DNA from: a virus
DNA: 27,250 nt
Virus record (IMG/VR): IMGVR_UViG_3300028025_003015
Location: 1-27,250 of that record
Direction: 5' to 3' (one strand)
The position numbers and the translations under genes are program-made. Shown in pieces: positions 21,788 to 27,190 of the stretch (its first letter is position 1; the number at the start of each line of letters is the position of its first letter). The notes beneath the pieces were generated by a model. That model was not told the DNA's origin and did no database searches. It saw only the letters and a list, made by a program, of their open reading frames with translations.

Positions 21788-22594
21788 TTATAGATAAGCT
21801 GGTTTCTCAATGATTGTGATTCCCTCATGTTGGCGCGGCCATGCATCCACTGCAACACATGATTGCCATTTAGCCAGCGCGTTCATATAGCCGGCACGTC
21901 CTGCTTCGATAAGCTCCTGTGATACCTCTACCCATGCGGATTCATGCGGCTCGGAGACTTCAATGAAGCAGATGACAAAGCGGGTGCGTTTCTCCCCAGT
22001 GGCAGCGTTCCACAGATCCAAGTAGAGCGCGGCTTGCCAATGATACCCACGGGAAATAATGGTTCTCGCAATGTCAAACAAGCTCCCGATTCGTGCCGTA
22101 GTTTTGAGATCCACAAGCACGTCGAGGTTATCAGGAACGAGGTCAATCATGCCTTTAATCTGCGTTGCTCCGATGATTCCGAATACTGCAACCTCGGTTT
22201 TATAACCGCCAGCGAATCGTTGAGCGTAATCCTCGGAAAAGACTAGCTCGCAACCTGAAGCTGCGCGTATATCCTCGTCGGTGGCGATCATTTTCCCCAT
22301 TTCCCGCTGGTCAGCTTTCCATTCCTGGGCTGCTTTCGTGCGGAAGTCGTTAAACGGCGAGACCGCTGCAATATCCTCAAGAGGAATGTTTGGTTCTAGG
22401 ATTGCTGAGTGAATCAGCGTTCCAAGATCCATTGCACGGGTCACTTCCTTGCCGGTGGAATGTCTCCACTTGTAGGGTGACTCGTTGAAATCCCACAAGA
22501 GAGACTTAGAGACGGGTGCGTCAAGTTTCTGGGGTGAGGCGGTGCGTAGGTAGTAAGCCTTGCCTAAGTTGTATTCTATCGTTGCGTTTTGCAT
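21788..22594 (-). CDS. PD-(D/E)XK exonuclease, RecE/exonuclease VIII-like
   Basis: 268 aa. The Cas4/RecB-type motifs are in order: H62 in DLGTLIHSAIL, D151 in KGMIDLV, D162-x-K164 in VDLKTT, and Q187...Y191 in WQAALYLDL. Such phage enzymes degrade one strand from DNA ends to make single-stranded tails for annealing. The partner ERF annealase is two genes upstream, with a 50-aa protein between them. The start at 22594 lies within the end of that small gene. The size (268 aa) is normal for the DUF3799-type phage exonucleases. Confidence 0.88.
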   Translation of the reverse strand: MQNATIEYNLGKAYYLRTASPQKLDAPVSKSLLWDFNESPYKWRHSTGKEVTRAMDLGTLIHSAILEPNIPLEDIAAVSPFNDFRTKAAQEWKADQREMGKMIATDEDIRAASGCELVFSEDYAQRFAGGYKTEVAVFGIIGATQIKGMIDLVPDNLDVLVDLKTTARIGSLFDIARTIISRGYHWQAALYLDLWNAATGEKRTRFVICFIEVSEPHESAWVEVSQELIEAGRAGYMNALAKWQSCVAVDAWPRQHEGITIIEKPAYL

Positions 22595-22728
22595 AATTTA
22601 AACAGTCGTTTGATTTTCTGAAGCGTGGTTTGTTTTGGTGATAGTAAGCCGATCATTGCGGAAGTCAGGGCGTAATCGCTCCCTATGGCTCTTGTCGGCG
22701 TGTTAAATGGTGTGTGTGTAATTCTCAT
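22576..22728 (-). CDS. 50-aa basic protein between ERF and exonuclease
   Basis: The ATG at 22728 overlaps the ERF stop as ATGA, and the gene runs 19 bases into the exonuclease. The product MRITHTPFNTPTRAIGSDYA, then LTSAMIGLLSPKQTTLQKIKRLFKLCKTQR, has a hydrophobic centre and a strongly basic amphipathic C-terminal helix. The overlaps at both ends are good evidence that it is translated. Its position suggests an adaptor or accessory of the recombination pair, an inference only. Confidence 0.55.
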   Translation of the reverse strand: MRITHTPFNTPTRAIGSDYALTSAMIGLLSPKQTTLQKIKRLFKLCKTQR

Positions 22729-23306
22729 GCGGCAGCGGATTTGTTTTTAGCGATAAAGGCAGCGTCGATTGACGGGATTTTATCAGTTGTGAGTTGAGCA
22801 ATGGATTTAACTCCGTAGTGGCGAAGGAAAGCGGCTTCGTCGATGTTTAGCGATTCAATGCTCTCCTTGATACGCGCCCCTTCTCCCGTTGAAATGAGCG
22901 GGTGAGTTACGGGTTTCGTATGTGCTGCGGTGTTTCCATCATCATCTTCCTGCGCGACTCCACAAACGGCGGCTAGGCTGTAACGGCGAAGGTAGGTTGT
23001 GGCTGCGCCGATGCCTTGGCCGTCCTGTTTAGCTGGGACGCATGACATAGTGCCGTAGATATAACCTCCCCTGCTGTGTGCAAGCGTGGTGGTGACGTGA
23101 CAGATTCCCCCATCAAATGACGGGGATTGAATGACGGACAAGCCGTTTGAAGCAAGGACAGGGCGAACGGTGTTTAATACCTCCGCTAGGTCTGCGTATT
23201 TACTCTTGAAATGGGGATTGAGACTCCCCTTGGTTGCGTTTTCAACTTCTCCCTGCATTTTGGCTAGGGCTGTGAATAATTCTGCTGTGCTATGTTCTAG
23301 GTTCAT
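22725..23306 (-). CDS. erf: ERF-family single-strand annealing protein
   Basis: 193 aa. Residues 1-125 carry the ERF signature: LFTALAKMQGEVENATKGSLNPHFKSKYADLAEVLNTVRPVLASNGLSVIQSP, then the TTLAHSRGGYIYG strand and GIGAATTYLRRYSLAAVCGVAQEDDDGN. This is the classic ERF end, where the polar GxATTYxRRYxL segment is most conserved. ERF proteins anneal complementary strands in phage recombination. The C-terminal 60 residues (TGEGARIKESIESLNIDEAAFLRHYGVKSIAQLT) are a helical accessory region. The leader ACAAACTAAAATAAA lacks a Shine-Dalgarno and a T-arm-like hairpin lies just upstream. Confidence 0.92.
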   Translation of the reverse strand: MNLEHSTAELFTALAKMQGEVENATKGSLNPHFKSKYADLAEVLNTVRPVLASNGLSVIQSPSFDGGICHVTTTLAHSRGGYIYGTMSCVPAKQDGQGIGAATTYLRRYSLAAVCGVAQEDDDGNTAAHTKPVTHPLISTGEGARIKESIESLNIDEAAFLRHYGVKSIAQLTTDKIPSIDAAFIAKNKSAAA

Positions 23307-23330
23307 TTTATTTTAGTTTGTGTTATAATT

Positions 23331-23347
23331 CGGAGGATCGGACTCCG
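23331..23347 (-). other. Intercistronic hairpin, T-arm-like (copy D)
   Basis: On the transcript: CGGAG, loop TCCGATC, CTCCG. Five pairs and seven loop bases sit between the DnaA-like gene stop (23360) and the ERF start (23306). The loop agrees with the tRNA T-loop at C56, G57 and A58. There is no T run after it. Confidence 0.55.
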
Positions 23348-23359
23348 TGTGAGGATGTT

Positions 23360-23677
23360 TTATAATTCTGGGTTGTACTCTGCAAGAATATTTTCTGAAT
23401 ATTTTTTCAATATCTTCTCTAAGCGTTCACGGGTTGTTTCGCAATAGCAGATTCTCTCGTGTATCTTTCGCCTAGCGTAGAATGCAGCTGTATGGTGATG
23501 TCGATTGACGATTTCCGCCGATGCCTGGAGTGAGTGAGATTCCGCCCAGAGGGTCATTACAATCTGCCTGGCGAGTGATTCCGCGAAGGTTTTGCGAGTG
23601 CCGATTACTGATTCAGGCGTAACTCCCATTACCTCGGCGGCAGCACGGACTAGAGCGGGTGCGTTGTCGATTAGCAT
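23360..23677 (-). CDS. Stand-alone DnaA domain IV-like DNA-binding protein
   Basis: 105 aa from the ATG at 23677, selected because AGGGGAAC, a good Shine-Dalgarno, precedes it; an ORF extension upstream overlaps the neighbour. Residues 34-75 (ESLARQIVMTLWAESHSLQASAEIVNRHHHTAAFYARRKIHE) follow the DnaA domain IV pattern: the basic helix with ARQI, then the recognition helix RHHHTA in place of RDHTT, then ARRKI. There is no AAA+ ATPase, so it cannot open an origin alone. It could bind DnaA boxes to recruit or block host DnaA. A near-consensus box lies at 27008-27016. Confidence 0.75.
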   Translation of the reverse strand: MLIDNAPALVRAAAEVMGVTPESVIGTRKTFAESLARQIVMTLWAESHSLQASAEIVNRHHHTAAFYARRKIHERICYCETTRERLEKILKKYSENILAEYNPEL

Positions 23678-23982
23678 ACGTTCCCCTTTCTGAGTGTGCG
23701 GAGCATTTTGGCTGCTGATTCGCGGGTGCATTCCAATAGCGGCTCGCTCAAGGTGAATTTCACTCCGACAGCGGCATACTTTCTGAAGCTATTTCCACCT
23801 ATCGTGTAAAAGCCTGTGTAAAGGCGCGTTTCAGCGTGCAGCGTGTGAATCTGTCCGTGCTGTGTGCGCCACGTCTCAAAGGGCGGTTTGCGGCGCATTG
23901 CGGGTGGTTCTGGCACGTCCATTGCTGGATCGTATTCTAGGCGCGGTGGGTTTAGCTCGTGTGCGTGTTCGTATAGGCTCAT
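23671..23982 (-). CDS. Hypothetical protein, 103 aa
   Basis: Proline-rich N-terminus (ELNPPRLEYDPAMDVPEPPAMRRKPP), then a beta-type core (GQIHTLHAETRLYTGFYTIGGNSFRKYAAVGVKFTLSEP) and a basic helix ending in KGNVC. It overlaps the DnaA-like gene by 7 bases and may supply its ribosome-binding sequence. The family is not recognised. Confidence 0.65.
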   Translation of the reverse strand: MSLYEHAHELNPPRLEYDPAMDVPEPPAMRRKPPFETWRTQHGQIHTLHAETRLYTGFYTIGGNSFRKYAAVGVKFTLSEPLLECTRESAAKMLRTLRKGNVC

Positions 23983-24155
23983 TTAGTTAGTAAGTAAGTG
24001 ATTATGGATGCGATTGCGGAGCTGATGGCTATCAAAAGCCATACGCCAAGCGGTGCGGGTGGTTCTGGCCGTCTACGGTTTTTATTCCGATGCGGCGGTG
24101 TGATGATAGCGGAGGGAAGAAATACATCTCCCCTGGCGGTTGTGTGTGTGTGCAT
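23979..24155 (-). CDS. 58-aa C-terminal membrane-anchored protein
   Basis: ATG at 24155 follows the leader ACTATCACCAATAAAAACA; the stop overlaps the next ATG (ATGA). The first 34 residues are proline/arginine-rich (HRNKNRRRPEPPAP), and residues 37-56 (GVWLLIAISSAIASIITYLL) form one transmembrane helix near the C-terminus. Overlap and hydrophobic profile support a real gene. The function is unknown. Confidence 0.6.
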   Translation of the reverse strand: MHTHTTARGDVFLPSAIITPPHRNKNRRRPEPPAPLGVWLLIAISSAIASIITYLLTK

Positions 24156-24173
24156 TGTTTTTATTGGTGATAG

Positions 24174-24404
24174 TTAATAGTCATGTTCGCGCTCTGGGGG
24201 ACTTTCCAGAATGTCCTGTGTGAGTGTTTCAATCTCGGCATTGGTCAGCTCGATCTCCTCCCCTGTGTCGAGTGTAGCAGTGAGAATGTCCACTGATGCG
24301 TATTCGGGCGGGTCAAGATGGGTAGCTTTCCGGTGCGGGTGATAGCGATATTCTATTTCAATCTCTATTTCCCTGGTGAGGTATGCGGTGTGCTTTGTTT
24401 TCAT
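24174..24404 (-). CDS. Hypothetical acidic protein, 76 aa
   Basis: Contains a repeated EIEIEIEYRYH strand at residues 12-22 and an acidic tail (ATLDTGEEIELTNAEIETLTQDILESPPEREHDY). The leader has ACTATCA close to the start, after the T-arm-like hairpin C. The fold may be a small beta/alpha domain. The function is unknown. Confidence 0.65.
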   Translation of the reverse strand: MKTKHTAYLTREIEIEIEYRYHPHRKATHLDPPEYASVDILTATLDTGEEIELTNAEIETLTQDILESPPEREHDY

Positions 24405-24419
24405 GGTTTGTGATAGTGC

Positions 24420-24436
24420 GCGGGGATAGAACCCGC
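24420..24436 (-). other. Intercistronic hairpin, T-arm-like (copy C)
   Basis: On the transcript: GCGGG, loop TTCTATC, CCCGC, followed by GCACTATCACAAACC and then the ATG at 24404. It lies 7 bases after the stop of the 24444-24572 gene. The 5-bp stem and 7-base loop equal a tRNA T-arm in size. Confidence 0.6.
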
Positions 24437-24443
24437 TTGTTTT

Positions 24444-24572
24444 TTAGTTTTTAGCTTTTTGCCAGATTTCTTCTAGTCCATAGTCTAGTTGGACTAGGAA
24501 ATGGTTTCCGTTTTCATCCTCCACCGTAAAGCAGGCGAAATGATGGCGTTTAAGTATGCGTGTTATTTTCAT
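24444..24572 (-). CDS. Hypothetical protein, 42 aa
   Basis: The ATG at 24572 is preceded by ACTATCACCCATAAAAAC, nearly the same leader as the gene at 24155; a longer in-frame start at 24626 lies within the upstream gene. The product KITRILKRHHFACFTVEDENGNHFLVQLDYGLEEIWQ looks like a small beta-sheet domain. The function is unknown. Confidence 0.6.
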   Translation of the reverse strand: MKITRILKRHHFACFTVEDENGNHFLVQLDYGLEEIWQKAKN

Positions 24573-24592
24573 GTTTTTATGGGTGATAGTGT

Positions 24593-24805
24593 TTATTTTG
24601 CATAAGACATTGCTTCGACTCGGCAAATGCTAATGTCGGACGGTTTAATCGGTGGGTATTCTCCGTTGCTGTCGTTGTCGGCGTTTAGTTTTGCGGCGAT
24701 CATGCGAGCAGATCCGGCATAGGTTGGGCGTTTATCGCGTGTGCGGATAAATGATAGTGTTCTCTCGGAGTTTCCGCCGATAAATGTAATGTTTATAAGT
24801 GTCAT
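24593..24805 (-). CDS. Hypothetical protein, 70 aa
   Basis: The start at 24805 is chosen because ACACCCACAAAAACAAAAAT is a leader typical of this operon; nine more residues are possible upstream. TLINITFIGGNSERTLSFIRTRDKRPTYAGSARMIAAKLN, then KPSDISICRVEAMSYAK suggests an alpha/beta small domain. Not recognised. Confidence 0.6.
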   Translation of the reverse strand: MTLINITFIGGNSERTLSFIRTRDKRPTYAGSARMIAAKLNADNDSNGEYPPIKPSDISICRVEAMSYAK

Positions 24806-24836
24806 ATTTTTGTTTTTGTGGGTGTTCGTCAACTTT

Positions 24837-24866
24837 TTGAAATGTCGGTGTTCGAAAACATTTCAA
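24837..24866 (-). other. Intercistronic 9-bp hairpin
   Basis: TTGAAATGT (24837-24845) pairs perfectly with ACATTTCAA (24858-24866) around a 12-base loop holding TTCGAA. It begins two bases beyond the stop of the 44-aa membrane gene and before the next gene. It has an AAAAAG tail on the transcript, not a T run, so it may be a processing or stability element. On the plus strand the stem is preceded by CTTT. Confidence 0.5.
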
Positions 24867-24867
24867 G

Positions 24868-25002
24868 TTAAGCCATGACTAGCACGGCGAGTAAATAAGC
24901 CATGCTAGCTGCCAATAGTCCGGGTAATGCGTAGCGGGTTAGTCCTAGCGCAATGAAGGCGCATAGGGTGAGTGTGGCTATTATGGCGAGTGATTCTTTC
25001 AT
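24868..25002 (-). CDS. 44-aa two-span membrane protein
   Basis: ATG at 25002 after the leader TATCTACAAACTAAAAAC. Nearly all residues are hydrophobic: SLAIIATLTLCAFIALGL and GLLAASMAYLLAVLVMA form two transmembrane helices joined by TRYALP. Framed by two hairpins, it is a probable membrane peptide of the early region. It may be a small inhibitor or superinfection factor, which is inference. Confidence 0.6.
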   Translation of the reverse strand: MKESLAIIATLTLCAFIALGLTRYALPGLLAASMAYLLAVLVMA

Positions 25003-25020
25003 GTTTTTAGTTTGTAGATA

Positions 25021-25039
25021 GCAAGGGGTAGAACCTTGC
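25021..25039 (-). other. Intercistronic hairpin, T-arm-like (copy B)
   Basis: On the transcript: GCAAGG, loop TTCTACC, CCTTGC, then TATCTACAAACTAAAAAC and the ATG at 25002. It is 9 bases after the stop at 25049. The loop matches copy A except for one C/T change. Confidence 0.6.
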
Positions 25040-25048
25040 GGGTTAGGG

Positions 25049-25237
25049 TTAGCCTAGGCGAGTCATTCCGCCAGCGTAAAACGTCCATTGGTTTTTCTCA
25101 TTCATAGCGTATCCACAGGGAGGGCAAGCGGAATTTACCCATTCCCGCCCATCGCTGGCGCGGATATATGCTAGGGAGAGGCGTTTGTTACAGATAGGGC
25201 AAGCGGCAGGCTTGGTGGTTTGTTCGATTGTTTGCAT
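25049..25237 (-). CDS. Small zinc-ribbon protein
   Basis: 62 aa from the ATG at 25237, immediately after ACTATCATTCACTATC. Two CxxC knuckles, ACPICNKR and SACPPCGYA, 21 residues apart form a zinc ribbon; the segment between contains LSLAYIRASDGREWVNS. Such proteins bind nucleic acid or partner proteins. A nucleic-acid role is a plausible inference from context. Confidence 0.7.
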   Translation of the reverse strand: MQTIEQTTKPAACPICNKRLSLAYIRASDGREWVNSACPPCGYAMNEKNQWTFYAGGMTRLG

Positions 25238-25253
25238 GATAGTGAATGATAGT

Positions 25254-25274
25254 GGCAAGGGGTGGAACCTTGCC
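25254..25274 (-). other. Intercistronic hairpin, T-arm-like (copy A)
   Basis: On the transcript: GGCAAGG, loop TTCCACC, CCTTGCC, followed by ACTATCATTCACTATC and the ATG at 25237. It is 10 bases after the ArdC-like stop. With its 7-bp perfect stem it is the strongest of the set. Confidence 0.6.
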
Positions 25275-25284
25275 TGGGTTTGGT

Positions 25285-26118
25285 TTAGGCTTCGGAGGTT
25301 GTCTTTCCGAGGATGAAGTTTGCGGCCTTGGAAGCGGCGCCGGCGGCGGAAATGGCAAGGGTGGAGTCGCCTTTCAATGCCTTAATCCAACCTTGCAAGT
25401 AAGCGGCAGAGTTTTCCAGCGTTGAATCAATCCCGTGTTCAGCGCAAAGGAAGGCGGCGCCCATTTCCGCAATCAATTCTTCCTTGGAATAAGTAGCCGA
25501 TCCAAAGGCTGCCACTTCTTCAATTCCTTTTCTTGCAAGCCTGGAAGTGTGTCCCGTCCAGTGTGCTAACTCATGAAAAGCGGTTGAATAATACTCTTCC
25601 GGCGCGTGAAAGGCTTCCTTGTTTGGCATTTGGATTTGATCCGTAGCTGGGCGATAAAAGGCACGATTTCCGCCGTGGGAAATTTCCGCGCCCGTCTTGG
25701 CAATAGTCTCTTCCGCCCGTTCAATAGGCATGAAAGGCACGGTTTCCCCTTCCGTTTCCGGCGCGGGTAGTTCCAAGCCTTCACACTGGGAGACGTTAAA
25801 AACCGTATAAGAGCGCAAGAAAGCAACCTTTCCAATATCTCCATTGGCTTTCTTTTTTTCCATGAAGTTCCAGAAAATAATTGGAGTTCCTTTCTCCCCT
25901 TTCTTTACGTTTCCGCCTAGGCTTTGCGCTTGCTTATAGGTTAGGAACCCGCCCCCGCCTAGCATGGAAAGAAGGAACCAGTTAATCCCTTGGTAAGTCT
26001 TGCCCGTTGTGACGTTGTGAGGCGCGGAAGAGCCTTTCCAAGGCTTGCGCCAAGGGGCTGTTCCGCTTTCTAAGGCGGCGATGATTTGAGCGGTTACAGT
26101 TTCTTGAATGTCTTTCAT
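25285..26118 (-). CDS. ArdC-like antirestriction protein with zincin domain
   Basis: 277 aa from the ATG at 26118 (leader ACTAAAAAC). The N-terminal 110 residues (IIAALESGTAPWRKPWKG, NVTTGKTYQGINWFLL, YKQAQSLGGNVKKGEKGTPIIFW, RSYTVFNVSQCEGL) are the single-strand DNA-binding domain of the ArdC/DUF1738 family. The C-terminal half is a metallopeptidase-like domain with FHELAHW (H182, E183, H186) and a third ligand probably among E213/E214/E218 in SKEELIAEMGAAF. ArdC proteins protect incoming DNA from restriction. Its position second in the early operon suits immediate-early expression. A longer frame to 26295 would translate the CA repeat as HTHTHT and is unlikely. Confidence 0.85.
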   Translation of the reverse strand: MKDIQETVTAQIIAALESGTAPWRKPWKGSSAPHNVTTGKTYQGINWFLLSMLGGGGFLTYKQAQSLGGNVKKGEKGTPIIFWNFMEKKKANGDIGKVAFLRSYTVFNVSQCEGLELPAPETEGETVPFMPIERAEETIAKTGAEISHGGNRAFYRPATDQIQMPNKEAFHAPEEYYSTAFHELAHWTGHTSRLARKGIEEVAAFGSATYSKEELIAEMGAAFLCAEHGIDSTLENSAAYLQGWIKALKGDSTLAISAAGAASKAANFILGKTTSEA

Positions 26119-26121
26119 GTT

Positions 26122-26157
<36 letters not shown>

Positions 26158-26158
26158 A

Positions 26159-26407
26159 TTAGTCCATGTTACAATAGACCAAGGAATCGGAATAACTACA
26201 TCCGGTCTCTTCCGCAAATTCAACGGCGTAATCCCCACAGCGGGGAAGGTCTGTGTGAGGAACAAAAGAAACGCATCTTTCCTTTTCAGCATCAAAGATC
26301 AATTTTGCACCGTGTTTTTCAGCGGCATAAATCGCATCTTCTAAGGAGTCGGCAAGCGCAACAACGCTTTCCATGCTGTCGAGTATTTCGTATCTGTATG
26401 TTTTCAT
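26159..26407 (-). CDS. First early gene, hypothetical acidic protein
   Basis: 82 aa from the ATG at 26407, preceded by four tandem CAAAC units (26412-26431 as GTTTG on the plus strand) instead of a Shine-Dalgarno; a longer in-frame start at 26470 exists. KTYRYEILDSMESVVALADSLEDAIYAAEKHGAKLIFDAEKERCVSF has an alpha/beta pattern, and the tail GDYAVEFAEETGCSYSDSLVYC is acidic. Being first after the early promoter suggests a takeover or antidefence role, but no motif shows it. Confidence 0.65.
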   Translation of the reverse strand: MKTYRYEILDSMESVVALADSLEDAIYAAEKHGAKLIFDAEKERCVSFVPHTDLPRCGDYAVEFAEETGCSYSDSLVYCNMD

Positions 26408-26855
26408 TTTCGTTTGGTTTGGTTTGGTTTGTCGCGCTGGCGATGCAATCAACATAGGAAACCATTTCAATTTGTCTACATCTTTTGTTCAAATAACTAA
26501 AAATAAATTATTATTTTAAGCTTGCCAAGTCGCAAAGCCTAGCAACCACAAGCGTTACAGCGATTATCTACCAGGGATAAAATCGGAAAAAACTTTTCGG
26601 CCAGCGTCAAACTCCGGCGAAGATCAGCAGGAAATCAACGCGATCAATCGCCAGGTGGTACGTACCAAGAAATAAACCAAAGTGGGAAACCCAAGCGGAA
26701 AGGACAAGGGAAAGGAATGGAATGAAAAGCAAGTAAGGAAGGGAATAGATACGCTGGAAATCTATTACTCATTCCCGTAAATAATACTAAATAAGCGACT
26801 ACCTTTGCTTTGCTTGTAAGTCGCATCTCTTATAGCCCACCGGTAAGAGAAGAAA
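26408..26855 (-). promoter_or_regulatory. Long untranslated leader of the early operon
   Basis: About 450 bases separate the early promoter from the first gene, with no credible ORF (a 60-aa frame at 26644-26826 has poor coding character). It holds a GCGACT/AGTCGC hairpin (26797-26802 with 26821-26826), two palindromes at 26640-26667, purine-rich tracts on the plus strand (26685-26745), and an A/T-rich stretch at 26500-26520. It may contain operators or a small RNA, but no riboswitch class is recognised. Confidence 0.4.
26640..26667. promoter_or_regulatory. Two adjacent palindromes, possible operators
   Basis: GCGATCAATCGC (26640-26651, 5-bp arms around CA) and the perfect 12-bp TGGTACGTACCA (26656-26667) lie four bases apart in the leader of the early operon. 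Symmetric pairs like this are typical of dimeric repressor sites. Candidate binders are the small HTH proteins encoded in the same operon. No direct link is visible. Confidence 0.4.
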
Positions 26856-26885
26856 AGTATAATGACATATCCCTAACAGTGTCAA
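26856..26885 (-). promoter_or_regulatory. Strong early leftward promoter
   Basis: On the minus strand a perfect TTGACA (26885-26880) is followed after 18 bases by TATACT (26861-26856), one change from the -10 consensus. The next bases TTTC also make TACTTTTC, close to the Bacteroidota TAnnTTTG box. It points into the early operon and lies about 75 bases beyond the dyad repeats. Confidence 0.7.
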
Positions 26886-26959
26886 GCATTAATTTTTAGC
26901 TAGATGCGCATGTAGTGTACGTAGTTAATAAGCGTACTTAATGAGGCTATAGCTAGTAA

Positions 26960-27190
26960 GTCAAACGATTGTTTTAAGCGTTGGTCTGATGCGATGGTTG
27001 TGCACACTTATTCACGATGTAGACATTCAAGCGTACGTTTAACTTGCCTCGATGTTCACTCACCCAGCGTTCAATTGAACACTACTTAAACGGATGTTTC
27101 ATTCAAGCGATTCATTCAAGCGGTCGTTTAACTAAGCCACTGTTCATCAAGGCACTACTCACGCGGACACTATTCAAACGGTCGCTTCAA
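26960..27190. repeat. Seven degenerate 18-bp dyad repeats (iteron-like)
   Basis: The unit TTNAARCG-NN-CGYTTNAA appears at 27026-27043 (TTCAAGCGTACGTTTAAC), 27115-27132 (TTCAAGCGGTCGTTTAAC), and 27173-27190 (TTCAAACGGTCGCTTCAA), with weaker copies at 26960-26977, 26973-26990, 27085-27102 and 27102-27119. A perfect palindrome GTTCAATTGAAC is at 27069-27080. The first two strong copies continue similarly for about 24 bases. The region from 26886 to 27250 has no convincing gene. This could be a replication origin or an operator cluster for the adjacent early promoter. Confidence 0.55.

Noticed and set aside
24417-24504. Hairpin C as the 3' part of a tRNA gene
   Set aside because: No matching acceptor, D-arm or anticodon arm can be drawn upstream, which is coding sequence; only the T-arm-like hairpin exists.
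26960-27190. CRISPR array
   Set aside because: Repeats are degenerate, 18 bp, irregularly spaced and some overlap; there are no uniform spacers or cas genes.
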